Part shown: piece after piece, positions 25,995 through 35,254 of the stretch
How positions within the stretch are numbered: position 1 is the stretch's first letter
Layout of the letters: each line of letters starts with the position of its first letter
Origin: Desulfovibrio sp. UCD-KL4C
Lineage (GTDB): Bacteria > Desulfobacterota > Desulfovibrionia > Desulfovibrionales > Desulfovibrionaceae
Reading direction: 5' to 3'
Assembly (NCBI RefSeq): GCF_006210265.1
Contig: NZ_VCNC01000004.1
Coordinates: forward strand, 310,001 to 374,000
Length of the DNA stretch: 64,000 nucleotides
Notes under the pieces: generated by a model
The model's database searches: none
What the model was told of the DNA's origin: nothing
Seen by the model: only the letters and a program-made list of their open reading frames with translations
Program-made: the position numbers and the translations under genes

Positions 25995-28900
25995 ATGTCA
26001 CAATTTTTTATTGATAGACCTAACTTTGCTTGGGTTGTTGCTATATTTATTTTATTGGCCGGGGTTTTATCTATTCCAGGTATGGCTGTAGAAAAACTAC
26101 CACAGGTTGCTCCTCCGCAGATCACTATTGATGCTGTATATCCTGGGGCTTCAGCCACGACTATTAACGACTCCGTCGTTAGTTTAATCGAAGAGGAACT
26201 GAACGGAGCCAAAGGACTGCTGTATTATGAGTCTACCAGTAGTTCTACAGGTTCTGCAAAGATAACCGTTACTTTCAAGCCTGGAACAAGCCCGGATATG
26301 GCTCAGGTTGATGTACAGAACCGTGTGCAAAAAGCTGAATCACGTCTACCCCAGTCTGTAAGAGATCAGGGTGTTACTATTGAGCAGGCTAACTCAGGCT
26401 TTTTGATGATCTATGCTTTGCACTATAAAAAAGACATTGCAGGTAGAGATCCTCAGCCTTTGGCAGATGTTATGGCCCGAAATCTCAATAACGAAGTTCG
26501 GCGAGTTGAAGGCGTGGGAACCTTGCAGTTCTTTGCATCTGAAAGTGCAATGCGAGTCTGGGTTGATCCTCAAAAGCTTCTTAGTTACGGCCTTGATCTT
26601 TCAGATGTTGCGGAAGCTATTAAGGCTCAGAATGTTCAGGTTCCTGCGGGTAGTTTCGGCGGACGTCCTGTTGCTTCAGATCAGGAGCTTATGGCTACAT
26701 TCATGGTTCAGGGGCTTCTTGAAACTCCAGAAGAATTCGGGAAGATTTTGCTGCATGCCGGTCTGGACGGGTCAAATGTTCATCTTTCAGATGTTGCTAG
26801 GGTTGAAATCGGCCCTGAGTCTTATAATATTGTTTCCCGTCTTAACGGGACTCCATCAGCCGCTGCGGCAATCCAGCTTGCTCCTGGAGCGAATGCCCTC
26901 GGAACAGTTCAGCGAGTTAGGGCCCGTCTCGATGAACTCTCCAAGACAATTCCTTCTGACATGGAACTGGTCATCCCTTTGGACTCATCCACTTTTGTTG
27001 ACGTCGCAATTGAAAAAGTTCTGCATACTCTACTTGAAGCTATTCTTCTTGTCTTTTTGGTAATGTTCCTGTTTTTGCAGAAGTTCCGCTACACCATCAT
27101 TCCTACAATTGTTGTTCCAGTATGCGTACTCGGTTCATTTGCTGTAATGAACGCAGTCGGCTTTTCTATCAACATGATGACAATGTTCGGAATGGTTTTA
27201 GCTATCGGGATTCTTGTTGATGATGCCATTGTTGTCGTTGAAAACGTAGAACGAATTATGTCTACAGAAGGGTTGCCGCCACGTGAGGCCACAATCAAAG
27301 CAATGGGACAGATTTCCGGCGCTATTGTCGGTATTACTCTGGTTCTCTCAGCGGTATTCCTTCCGCTTGGATTCATGAGTGGTTCTGTCGGTGTTATTTA
27401 CCGCCAGTTTGCAATTTCTGTAGCTGTTTCAATTCTGATTTCAGGATTTTTAGCACTGACTTTGACTCCAGCTCTTTGTGCTACAATACTTAAGCCTATA
27501 CCCAAAGGGCATCATGAATCGAAAGGCGGCTTCTTCGGATGGTTTAACCGGTTTTTTGCAAAACTTGGAGCCCGTTATCAACGTCTTACTGGAGCACTTG
27601 TTACTAGAACTGTAAGATGTCTGTTGATTTATGTCGTTATGGTCGGAGTTCTCGGATTTTTTTACATGCAATTGCCCGAATCCTTTGTTCCGACAGAAGA
27701 TCTAGGAAATATCGTTGTCAATATTCAGCTTCCCCCGGGAGCAACCTATTCCAGAACTCTTGATGTCACAAAAGACGTAGAAGGTTACTTTAAGTCACGT
27801 CCTGCTGTAGAAACAACCTTTACTGTTATCGGGTTCAGTTTTTCCGGTCTTGGGGAAAATGCCGGTATTGCTTTCCCTGTTTTTAAGGACTGGTCAGAGC
27901 GCGGAAAGGGACAGTCCGCAGGGGATGAGGTTGGCATGGCCAATCGGGTTCTTTCGCAGAACACTGACGGATCTATTTTTGCTGTTAACCCTGCTCCTGT
28001 TGACGGGATGGGTAATACAGGCGGATTTGCATTGCGGCTTCAGGATCGCGGCGGCGTAGGGCGAGCCAAGCTTGCACAGGCGCTGGGAATGGTTCTGGGA
28101 AGAGCAAACGCATCGCCTATTATTGCTTACGCTATGCCTCAGGGATTACCGGATGCTCCACAGTTCAGATTGGTCATAGACCGTGAAAAAGCTGAAACTT
28201 TAGGTGTCAGTTTTGCAGATATAAAAACTGTGCTCTCAAGTGCATATGGGTCTAGCATGGTTGCGGACTTTGTTAATGCCGGCAGGGTGCAGAGAGTCGT
28301 TATTCAGGCTAATGCTGAAAGTCGTAAGAACCCTAAAAGTTTAGATAATCTGTATGTTCCAAACTCAAGCGGTGGGCAGGTCCCTATGAGGTCTCTAATT
28401 AAAACTAAATGGGAGACCGGGCCTGTACAGATTGTTCGCTATAACGGTTACAATGCTTTCAAGATAATGGGTGATGCTGCTCCGGGGCATAGTTCCGGTG
28501 AAGTTATGGCCGAACTTGAAAAAATTATGAAAGATCTTCCTCCTGGGATAGGCTATGAGTGGACAGAACTTTCCTATCAGGAAAAGTATGCAGGTGGACA
28601 GGCTCCTATTCTGTTCTCTCTCGCACTGCTTGTAGTTTTCCTCTTATTGGTTGCTTTGTATGAAAACTGGGCGATTCCGTTTTCCGTTATGCTTATTGTT
28701 CCAATCGGTGCTCTCGGAGCGGTTGCCGCGGTGACAATCTTACATATGTCTAACGATGTTTACTTCAAAGTCGGGTTGATCACTATTATCGGTCTTGCTG
28801 CAAAGAATGCAATTCTTATTGTGGAAGTTGCCAAGCAGTATTATGCAGAAGGATTCAGCCTGAAAGAATCAGCAATGAAAAGTGCCGGTTTGCGTTTCAG

Positions 28901-29144
28901 ACCTATCATTATGACTTCCATGGCTTTTATCCTTGGTGTTTTCCCTCTTGCTCTTGCATCCGGAGCTGGTGCTGCAAGTCAGAAGGCTCTCGGTGTAGGG
29001 GTTATCGGAGGAATGATCAGTGCGACTGGACTCGGGGTTATTTTTGCTCCGATATTCTTTGTAGCAGTGCTTTCAGTTGTTGAAAGATTCAGAGGAAAGA
29101 AAACTGATAGCCATGACCATTCTACACCGATTGAGCATAGTTAA
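25995..29144 (+). CDS. RND multidrug efflux pump, HAE1 (AcrB/MexB) type
   Basis: A 1049-residue inner-membrane proton antiporter with 12 spans and two large periplasmic loops. Visible are FFIDRPNFAWVVAIFILLAG at the N terminus, GMVLAIGILVDDAIVVVENVER in TM4 with the adjacent Asp pair needed for proton relay, and the Lys region of TM10 in GLITIIGLAAKNAILIVEVAK. Its length is typical of the HAE1 group. It begins 23 bp after the adaptor gene. Expression is probably set by the response regulator encoded downstream. Confidence 0.93.
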   Translation: MSQFFIDRPNFAWVVAIFILLAGVLSIPGMAVEKLPQVAPPQITIDAVYPGASATTINDSVVSLIEEELNGAKGLLYYESTSSSTGSAKITVTFKPGTSPDMAQVDVQNRVQKAESRLPQSVRDQGVTIEQANSGFLMIYALHYKKDIAGRDPQPLADVMARNLNNEVRRVEGVGTLQFFASESAMRVWVDPQKLLSYGLDLSDVAEAIKAQNVQVPAGSFGGRPVASDQELMATFMVQGLLETPEEFGKILLHAGLDGSNVHLSDVARVEIGPESYNIVSRLNGTPSAAAAIQLAPGANALGTVQRVRARLDELSKTIPSDMELVIPLDSSTFVDVAIEKVLHTLLEAILLVFLVMFLFLQKFRYTIIPTIVVPVCVLGSFAVMNAVGFSINMMTMFGMVLAIGILVDDAIVVVENVERIMSTEGLPPREATIKAMGQISGAIVGITLVLSAVFLPLGFMSGSVGVIYRQFAISVAVSILISGFLALTLTPALCATILKPIPKGHHESKGGFFGWFNRFFAKLGARYQRLTGALVTRTVRCLLIYVVMVGVLGFFYMQLPESFVPTEDLGNIVVNIQLPPGATYSRTLDVTKDVEGYFKSRPAVETTFTVIGFSFSGLGENAGIAFPVFKDWSERGKGQSAGDEVGMANRVLSQNTDGSIFAVNPAPVDGMGNTGGFALRLQDRGGVGRAKLAQALGMVLGRANASPIIAYAMPQGLPDAPQFRLVIDREKAETLGVSFADIKTVLSSAYGSSMVADFVNAGRVQRVVIQANAESRKNPKSLDNLYVPNSSGGQVPMRSLIKTKWETGPVQIVRYNGYNAFKIMGDAAPGHSSGEVMAELEKIMKDLPPGIGYEWTELSYQEKYAGGQAPILFSLALLVVFLLLVALYENWAIPFSVMLIVPIGALGAVAAVTILHMSNDVYFKVGLITIIGLAAKNAILIVEVAKQYYAEGFSLKESAMKSAGLRFRPIIMTSMAFILGVFPLALASGAGAASQKALGVGVIGGMISATGLGVIFAPIFFVAVLSVVERFRGKKTDSHDHSTPIEHS

Positions 29145-29210
29145 TGTCACGAGCTTAGCTTTTGTGACTTTCTTTAAGCTTAGATAGAGGTTCTATTTCG
29201 GTGTAATAGA

Positions 29211-29228
29211 TTACCCTTATATTAACCC
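29211..29228 (+). promoter_or_regulatory. TTACCC/TTAACCC direct repeat, 11-bp period
   Basis: TTACCC (29211-29216) and TTAACCC (29222-29228) start 11 bp apart, as do the repeats upstream of the pump operon. They lie about 100 bp before the DUF4405-response regulator-kinase genes. Confidence 0.45.
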
Positions 29229-29255
29229 CTCCTTCTTTATTATAGTTGCATTATA

Positions 29256-29283
29256 CAGGGAGAGCTAAAATAAGCTCTCCCTG
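29256..29283 (+). terminator. 11-bp perfect hairpin between pump and regulatory genes
   Basis: CAGGGAGAGCT (29256-29266) and AGCTCTCCCTG (29273-29283) pair perfectly across a 6-nt loop. No T-tract follows, so it may attenuate or stabilise rather than terminate. Confidence 0.5.
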
Positions 29284-29325
29284 CAAAAATACATATAACT
29301 ATGATATATATAAGTTGGAGATAAT

Positions 29326-29670
29326 ATGTTTAAAAAATTGACTGACCGATCCTTTCTATCCCCTATTGTCGCCTTCACTTTTCTTCCGGTTGCTTTTACC
29401 GGTATTCTTTTGCTTTTACATTTAAGTTTTCAGGGAATGAAAAGTATACATGAATGGTTAGGGCTGACATTTACCACTTTTTGTGTTTTTCATATTGCTG
29501 TAAACTGGAGAATTTTTTCTAAATATTTTAGCAGAAAAGGAACTCGCTCAGCATTGCTTTTGGCTGTTGTGCTGACCTGTCTTTGCGGGGTAATAGGTTT
29601 AAGTACTGGACATCTTGAGCAGAGAAGTCACCGAACAGCAATTGTTTCTGGTGCAGTCGTACACAGGTAA
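29326..29670 (+). CDS. Small membrane protein, DUF4405-like
   Basis: A 114-residue protein with three predicted spans (residues 10-34, 42-66, 74-92). FHIAVNWRIFSKYF in the second span, with a conserved-looking His, recalls DUF4405 proteins, which resemble short cytochrome b-type helices. GGAG lies 8 nt before the ATG. It is followed by the response regulator after 29 bp and is probably cotranscribed with the two-component genes. Its role is unknown; it may modulate the kinase. Confidence 0.65.
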   Translation: MFKKLTDRSFLSPIVAFTFLPVAFTGILLLLHLSFQGMKSIHEWLGLTFTTFCVFHIAVNWRIFSKYFSRKGTRSALLLAVVLTCLCGVIGLSTGHLEQRSHRTAIVSGAVVHR

Positions 29671-29699
29671 ACATATGGTGGGGAATACAGGAGAGTCTC

Positions 29700-30386
29700 G
29701 TGGGAATAGCCGTATTACTTGTAGAAGATGACTATGATTTGGCGGCTGCGGTGGTCGGATCATTGGAGCTGGAAGGGTTTATTTGCGATCATGCTGCAAA
29801 TGGACCTCATGGCTATGAATTAGCTTCTTCCAATACTTATGATGTTCTTCTGCTTGATGTTATGCTCCCCGGATTAAGCGGAATAGGTGTGTGCGAAAAG
29901 CTTCGCAAAGATGGCGTGACGACTCCTATCCTAATGCTTACGGCACGTGACACCTTAGATGACAAAATATCAGGGTTTAATGCCGGAACGGATGACTACC
30001 TGACAAAACCTTTCAACATGGAAGAATTACTGCTTCGTATAAGAGCCTTATCTAAACGGTTCAGCCGTCAGTCCCGGAAACTTTCAGTGGCTGACCTCGA
30101 AATGAATCTTGATACACATGAAGCAATTCGTAGTGGTAATCCTATACAGCTGACTCCTACAGAATGGAAATTACTCGAAGTATTGGCTGTGCATAGTCCT
30201 AAAGTTGTATCCAGATCGCAGTTGGAACAGACTGTGTGGGGAGATTCCATTCCTTCCCAGAGTCTTTTAAAAGTTTATCTTAACAAGCTTCGGAAGAAAG
30301 TTGATATTCCGTCTTTGCCGCCCATAATCCAAACGCTACCCGGAGTAGGAGTTGTTTTGAGGCTTGGTAATGATCATGAAGAATAG
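29700..30386 (+). CDS. OmpR/PhoB-family response regulator
   Basis: A 228-residue protein. The receiver (1-115) has the acidic pair in LLVEDDYD, phospho-acceptor Asp in VLLLDVMLPG and Lys in DYLTKPFN. The winged-helix effector (130-225) includes LTPTEWKLLEVLAVHSPKVV and LKVYLNKLRKKV. It starts at GTG 29700, with AGGAG 7-8 nt upstream. Its frame overlaps the kinase start by 11 bp. The probable targets are the RND pump operon and itself through the TTAACCC tandem repeats; this is an inference from position. Confidence 0.9.
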   Translation: MGIAVLLVEDDYDLAAAVVGSLELEGFICDHAANGPHGYELASSNTYDVLLLDVMLPGLSGIGVCEKLRKDGVTTPILMLTARDTLDDKISGFNAGTDDYLTKPFNMEELLLRIRALSKRFSRQSRKLSVADLEMNLDTHEAIRSGNPIQLTPTEWKLLEVLAVHSPKVVSRSQLEQTVWGDSIPSQSLLKVYLNKLRKKVDIPSLPPIIQTLPGVGVVLRLGNDHEE

Positions 30387-31629
30387 CCAAAGTATTAAAA
30401 AACTTGTTCTCGTCTATGTACTAATAGCTTGTTCGCTGCTTGTTATTTCTTATTCCATTCTGGTAAATATTTTTTTTGAAAAAGGGTTGGTTTTAGCTGT
30501 TCAGCATCGTCTGGAGCTGGAATCAAACGCCTATGCCACAGCATATGGAAAGGATAAAGACGTCAGGCTCCCCGAGGCTTCTAATTTTAAAACATTCCAA
30601 GATTACAAACGATTGCCCGTTGAGATTCAGGAAAATATTGGCCGTGATTTTCCAGCAGGTGAATTTGATATTGTGCACTCTGTTGAAAACGTAAATGAAT
30701 TTCACTTTATTTATTCGTGGAAACGGTCTGACGGTAAGATTTTGTATTTTGTCTACAGTATTGGTGATGCTGATAAGTCAGAGCTTATACTTTCTACTCT
30801 TCATGGGATTGCCTATTATACAATAGCGACAGGACTGATTTTATTTCTGGGAATAATTTTAGTCGCTTTGCTTATCATCCGTCGCATAACCAAGCTTGTC
30901 ATGAAACTTACAGACTGGGCTGTCCATTTGAACAATGATAATGTTGAGAAGCCTATCGGGGACTTTCAATATAAAGAGCTGAACCAGCTTGCAGTTTTGT
31001 TTCAGCGAAACATGCGCCGCCAGCTTGCCGGTATTCAGCGGGAGCAGAAATTTCTGAGAAATGCCAGCCACGAACTGCGTACACCTGTTGCTGTTTTACA
31101 GAGTAATCTTGACTGGTTAAATCGACTTGGAGCTGACGAAGAAGAAAAGTTTAAGCGCCCGCTAAGCAGTATGGAAAAAGCTGTTAACAATATGAAAGAG
31201 CTCATTACGACGCTCTTATGGATTAACAAAAAAGATATTGATTCTATGCCTAAGCATGAGATTAAAGTCGATGATCAATTGCAAAATATTATTGATGAGA
31301 ACTCATACCTGCTGACTAATAAAAACGTAAATGTTAAAGTTGAGCTGCTTCCTCAAGCTGTTTTTGCTCCGTCTACTTTAGCCCGTATTGTCTGGAGTAA
31401 TATTATTCGGAATTCTTTCCAGCATACATATCAGGGTGAGATTAATATTTCCTTGTCAGGGAGTATGTTGACTGTGACTAATGATCTTATTCCGGATGCG
31501 ACAGACAGCATCAGTGAAGGGTTTGGGCTTGGTCTTATGTTGATTCAGGATTTGACCGATTCTCTCAGTTGGGAATTGGCAATCGATGAGTGGTCAACGT
31601 CTTATTCGGTCATACTTAGAATGGATTAA
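30376..31629 (+). CDS. Membrane sensor histidine kinase
   Basis: 417 residues from ATG 30376 (MKNSQSIKKLV); an in-frame ATG at 30370 and TTG at 30364 are alternatives. Two spans (about 8-35 and 145-172) enclose a short periplasmic sensor. A HAMP segment follows, then HisKA with the phospho-His in FLRNASHELRTPVAVLQ, then HATPase with N-box IIRNSFQHTY and G-box EGFGLGLMLI. The ATPase part is short and the first G-box is weak. It probably pairs with the overlapping response regulator gene. Confidence 0.88.
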   Translation: MKNSQSIKKLVLVYVLIACSLLVISYSILVNIFFEKGLVLAVQHRLELESNAYATAYGKDKDVRLPEASNFKTFQDYKRLPVEIQENIGRDFPAGEFDIVHSVENVNEFHFIYSWKRSDGKILYFVYSIGDADKSELILSTLHGIAYYTIATGLILFLGIILVALLIIRRITKLVMKLTDWAVHLNNDNVEKPIGDFQYKELNQLAVLFQRNMRRQLAGIQREQKFLRNASHELRTPVAVLQSNLDWLNRLGADEEEKFKRPLSSMEKAVNNMKELITTLLWINKKDIDSMPKHEIKVDDQLQNIIDENSYLLTNKNVNVKVELLPQAVFAPSTLARIVWSNIIRNSFQHTYQGEINISLSGSMLTVTNDLIPDATDSISEGFGLGLMLIQDLTDSLSWELAIDEWSTSYSVILRMD

Positions 31630-31670
31630 ACATAATAAATTATTGATTTTGCTTGGGTGAGAGATTGTGA

Positions 31671-31726
31671 GATGAGGATTACCCAATAATGAATATTACA
31701 TGCATGAGTAAGAGTAGATCCTCATC
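31671..31726 (+). terminator. Weak hairpin after kinase gene
   Basis: GATGAGGAT (31671-31679) and ATCCTCATC (31718-31726) could pair across a 38-nt loop. The T-tract is poor. Possible end signal of the two-component operon. Confidence 0.3.
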
Positions 31727-31742
31727 CCTTTATAACTATGTA

Positions 31743-32567
31743 TTAAATTTTATGAAAAGGGTTAACCCTTCTGTCAAGATTCCCTAGCATTGTAACTTCT
31801 TTTACTCCGGGAACTTGCGCAGCGGTTGTTATTATTTGATCATACAAATTAGTCTTAAGCTTTTTAGGGAGTTTGGTCGTTGTTATGGTAATATTGCCAT
31901 CAAGGGATTCAACTTCAGCGAGTGGAACAATCTTTACTATTGCAACCTTCACAGCTGCCGCTAATGCTATATCGTTAATTATTTTTTTAGATTCTTCAGT
32001 CGTTTTAAAAGTGTTTTTTTGAACTACATGGCAAATTATATCGACAGCGTCGTTAACAGAGAACGTTCCGATATGTATGGTCATATCATAAAGTCTGCTA
32101 TCCCATGTATCTATCCCATATGCTTTTAGTCCCCATTTTCTGCGCTCTTCATCATCTTTCTTTAATATATATCTGGCTTCATCTACGGGGATATTCTCTC
32201 TTTTGACTTCCTCTCTTACTCTGTCCTCTAGGTCTGCTGTAATTCTCAGCTTAAAGACATTAGGAATGTTTAAGAGGAAAAAGTGACCGGCAAGGCCATG
32301 ATAAACTAAGTTGTCCTTTTGAGCTTGCTGCAAAAGAGAACTACGAATATGTGCAAGATATCTTTCTTTACCGTTCGTAAACCGTTCAAGGACTGACGGA
32401 GAATCATGAAGAGCACGGATGAGTTTAATTTCAGGAATACCGAATTCTTTTGATGAATCTAAAAGAATATCCCTGGAGGTGCATCTGTAACCGAGTTGTT
32501 CAGCTACTTTTTCTGCGATTTCTTTACCGCGACTATATGAACCTCTTGAAATAGTGATAATTGCCAC
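31743..32567 (-). CDS. Cytidylate-kinase-like protein with BON-like C-terminal domain
   Basis: A 274-residue protein. Residues 1-185 match the cytidylate kinase-like P-loop family: ITISRGSYSRGKEIAEKVAEQLG (degenerate P-loop), GLAGHFFLL, LRITADLEDRVREEV and DDEERRKWGLKAYG. The last ~75 residues (IALAAAVKVAIVKIVPLAEV...VPGVKEVTMLGNL) look like a BON-type ligand or phospholipid-binding domain. Such proteins occur in many anaerobes and their nucleotide substrate is unknown. It starts at GTG 32567, supported by AAGGAG 6 nt upstream. Confidence 0.7.
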   Translation of the reverse strand: MAIITISRGSYSRGKEIAEKVAEQLGYRCTSRDILLDSSKEFGIPEIKLIRALHDSPSVLERFTNGKERYLAHIRSSLLQQAQKDNLVYHGLAGHFFLLNIPNVFKLRITADLEDRVREEVKRENIPVDEARYILKKDDEERRKWGLKAYGIDTWDSRLYDMTIHIGTFSVNDAVDIICHVVQKNTFKTTEESKKIINDIALAAAVKVAIVKIVPLAEVESLDGNITITTTKLPKKLKTNLYDQIITTAAQVPGVKEVTMLGNLDRRVNPFHKI

Positions 32568-32753
32568 TGCTTGCTCCTTGATCTTATAAGTAGAGAATAA
32601 CTATGTTGTGGTTTCTAGAATATGCTTAAAAGAAAATAAAGGCTATTCCTCTATAAAAAATAATAAGGGTAAAGTTATAAATAAAAAGTAGTGGAGTGAA
32701 GGAGTGAAAAGATAAAGAAAAACAGAATAAGCGAATTTGAGTTTCAGGCATTG

Positions 32754-34049
32754 CTACATTCTGAAGAAATCCATTTCCTTTTCAGTCAGGCGTAAGATCG
32801 GTTTTGATTCTTCGACGTAAATATTGAAAATAATTATTCGCAAATTGATTATATCCGACTTGTTAAATGCAGATTTCATGGTGAATTGCCATTCATTGTC
32901 ACCGAATTTTTCATCAAGCGAGATAAAGTTTGGGTGTGAAGCTACTATCTGCAATGCAGGAACCAGAACTTCTGAAAAATCCTTTTTGTTTTTATTAAAT
33001 ATAACAATAATTGCTTTGCCCTCATGCCACGCATCATGCATCAGGAGCTGATCAACTGTTTCAAAGAACCTTGTTTCACTGCTCCATATTTTGCAAATCC
33101 CTGTAAAAACGCTTTTTCCTCCTTCAGAAACGGTTATAGTTGTTTTACCTTCTTTCAGGAAAAGGTCACCTCCAGTGCCGCTTTCAAATTGAGTATTGAG
33201 CGTTGAGATGATGATGTCGCGCAGTTCATTATCATTATGTACTTTAAAAACGTTAGGAGTCCTTTCGCAGCTTGAGCCAGTATGCCTGATAATTCTGATA
33301 ATTTTTATGAAGTCCTCATTCGAAATTGCAGGGTCAGAGTAAACAGCTGAGCTGCTTGGTGAATGGATGCCAAGTAGTTGGCGTGCGTTGATAGGGCTGA
33401 AGGACGCAGCTCTTTTTCTGGATTTCATGCTTACAATTGGGCGCTTACTAAGTGTCTCTAATTGATGAAGTTTTGCAATTCGTTCTACTACAACCTCTTC
33501 AATCGTTTCTTGGAGCGTATTTGTATATCGCTGAATATCTAGATTCTGCCAGTGTAGATATTTTTTAATATCTCTTAAATCACTCATAAACTCAGTTTTA
33601 ATAAGATCTTGTTTAACATTCTGTGGCTGGCTGTAATCTTTAATAAGTCTTCCGTTAGCAATGCCGAAAATAGGCCCTCCTTCCTTATTGAACTTACTTG
33701 GGCGTAGTTGCCAAAGACGGTCATCACCGGAGAAGGGGATTTCAATGCGAATATTGCTGATATCAATAAATCCTGGATGGTTTTTGTCTTCTGATATTTG
33801 AGGAGTAGTGAGTGCGGCATCGATTTTATATTTAATAGGGCGATGTACTTTTATAAAGTGGCCATATAGTTTTAATTCATCTATTGAATTTTTCCCAACT
33901 AGGCGTGCCACAGTTTTACTCGCAGGAGTATTAAGAAAGTCTTTTCCGTTGATTAATTCAACTTGAGACTTAATACTGTTTAAGTTGTTTTTGAGTAACG
34001 ATTCTAAATCGTAATCATTAAAAAGTTTTTTGTGGTCGATTCTTTTCAT
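32754..34049 (-). CDS. Uncharacterized protein with nuclease-fold-like C-terminal domain, active site apparently incomplete
   Basis: 431 residues, no signal peptide or spans. The N-terminal half includes IRIEIPFSGDDRLWQLRPS and a helical stretch DLRDIKKYLHWQNLDIQRY. Residues about 285-370 (ESGTGGDLFLKEGKTTITV, GKSVFTGICKIWSSETRFFE, TVDQLLMHDAWHEGKAIIVI) resemble a restriction-endonuclease-like domain whose relatives, from memory, read about FIAECKFW at the E-x-K step. Here the Glu is replaced (GICKIW), so nuclease activity is doubtful. It is flanked by unrelated genes, is AT-rich, and could be an orphan defence-type gene. Function unknown. Confidence 0.55.
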   Translation of the reverse strand: MKRIDHKKLFNDYDLESLLKNNLNSIKSQVELINGKDFLNTPASKTVARLVGKNSIDELKLYGHFIKVHRPIKYKIDAALTTPQISEDKNHPGFIDISNIRIEIPFSGDDRLWQLRPSKFNKEGGPIFGIANGRLIKDYSQPQNVKQDLIKTEFMSDLRDIKKYLHWQNLDIQRYTNTLQETIEEVVVERIAKLHQLETLSKRPIVSMKSRKRAASFSPINARQLLGIHSPSSSAVYSDPAISNEDFIKIIRIIRHTGSSCERTPNVFKVHNDNELRDIIISTLNTQFESGTGGDLFLKEGKTTITVSEGGKSVFTGICKIWSSETRFFETVDQLLMHDAWHEGKAIIVIFNKNKKDFSEVLVPALQIVASHPNFISLDEKFGDNEWQFTMKSAFNKSDIINLRIIIFNIYVEESKPILRLTEKEMDFFRM

Positions 34050-34236
34050 CTCGGCCTCCGCATCCCTCCATCGCTCGTTAAGCTCTTTTATTTTTTTACT
34101 GGCGGCTCAATTTTAGCGAGTATTTATCAATGTCAAAAAAACATATTTTTGCGGTCTTATAAATAAAATATGCATACGTTGTGCCAGTGTTTTTATTTTC
34201 GGGATAGATAAATATACCAAAATGGCCCAGAAAATT

Positions 34237-34268
34237 AAAAGGTCCGAGCTGTGAAGCCAGGACCTTTT
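34237..34268 (-). terminator. Terminator after allE
   Basis: AAAAGGTCC (34237-34245) and GGACCTTTT (34260-34268) form the stem. On the minus strand it ends in TTTTAATTTT, fitting termination of the allE transcript. The 34050-34347 gap holds no gene. Confidence 0.75.
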
Positions 34269-34347
34269 GTTTTTAAAGCAGGTGAGTTCTAGTAAAAAGT
34301 AAATCTAATTAATATCGTTATTATAAAATATTAGCGTTAAATATGGC

Positions 34348-35127
34348 CTATAGAGGCTCATCTCTATGGCAATCTTTGGAGTAGATATATTCCATGCGTG
34401 TAAGTCCGGTTCCATAACATGCCTGTTTGCAGAAAGGCGCAAACCATATAAAATCTTCTGCTTCAACCGGAATCCATGTGTTATCGAGTAAGTATAGCCC
34501 TTGCCCTTCATAAATATACGCACCATGTTCTTGAACATGAGTCTCCACAAAGGGATGGCAACCTCCAGGAAGGAATGCGAGAGTATGGAAGTTCATATCA
34601 AAAGCTTCATCCACAGGGAGAAGGTCGCGCACAAACACGTTATCCATTTCATCATAGATTTTTTCTGTGATGTTTTTAATGCTGTCTTTAACTATCCATG
34701 GTTTTTTCATTGCAGGATCAGGATGCGGAATAAATTTTTGTTTGTAGAGAATAATACGGACTTCTCCATCTCCGTTTGAAATAAATTCAATGCCTTTACC
34801 CGGAGGAGAGTATATGTAGCCGCCTTCTTCAAGTTTTTCCTGCTTACCGTCAATTGTTACGGTCAGCGAGCCTTTGCCATCCATTACAAAAAGAAAGGCT
34901 TCAACGTTTTCGGCCTTGGCGTATGGAATTGTTGTTTTGCCAGTGTTGCTGACAGTGCCAATCATTTGAACGAATCCTGCCCCTAATTTTGGTGAGGCAA
35001 GAATGGTCATTGCACAGTCTTTGATGCCGGGCACAACGTTAATGACTCTTCCTTCAGGCGAAATGACAGCGTACTTGTTGGGTTCTATTACGGATCTGTT
35101 TTTTAGAAACCCATCTGGATATGGCAT
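34348..35127 (-). CDS. allE: (S)-ureidoglycine aminohydrolase, bicupin
   Basis: A 259-residue bicupin closely following E. coli AllE (YlbA): NRSVIEPNKYAVISPEGRVINVVPG, ILASPKLGAGFVQ, DMNFHTLAFLPGG, and FVETHVQEHGAYIYEGQGLYLLDN with the metal-binding Glu and His residues, ending YIYSKDCHRDEPL. It removes ammonia from (S)-ureidoglycine, derived from allantoate, to give (S)-ureidoglycolate using Mn2+. The start ATG at 35127 has AGGAG 7 nt upstream. No other allantoin genes are present; an ilvC-like remnant sits just upstream on the same strand, so this may be the survivor of a larger ureide operon. Confidence 0.9.
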   Translation of the reverse strand: MPYPDGFLKNRSVIEPNKYAVISPEGRVINVVPGIKDCAMTILASPKLGAGFVQMIGTVSNTGKTTIPYAKAENVEAFLFVMDGKGSLTVTIDGKQEKLEEGGYIYSPPGKGIEFISNGDGEVRIILYKQKFIPHPDPAMKKPWIVKDSIKNITEKIYDEMDNVFVRDLLPVDEAFDMNFHTLAFLPGGCHPFVETHVQEHGAYIYEGQGLYLLDNTWIPVEAEDFIWFAPFCKQACYGTGLTRMEYIYSKDCHRDEPL

Positions 35128-35254
35128 TTTTTGCTCCTAAGTGATCAAAGCTGCAGAAGAGTAATTTCTGCGAAGTAGGTTAAAAGATTTCATCCGTGGG
35201 AATGTTCTTATGACCATCCCCCGGATGGTTCAATTTGATAAAAGAGATGTATGT

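Noticed and set aside
31757-31770. AAGGGTTAACCCTT palindrome as another response-regulator site
   Set aside because: It lies within the 3' coding end of the cytidylate-kinase-like gene and lacks the 11-bp tandem spacing.
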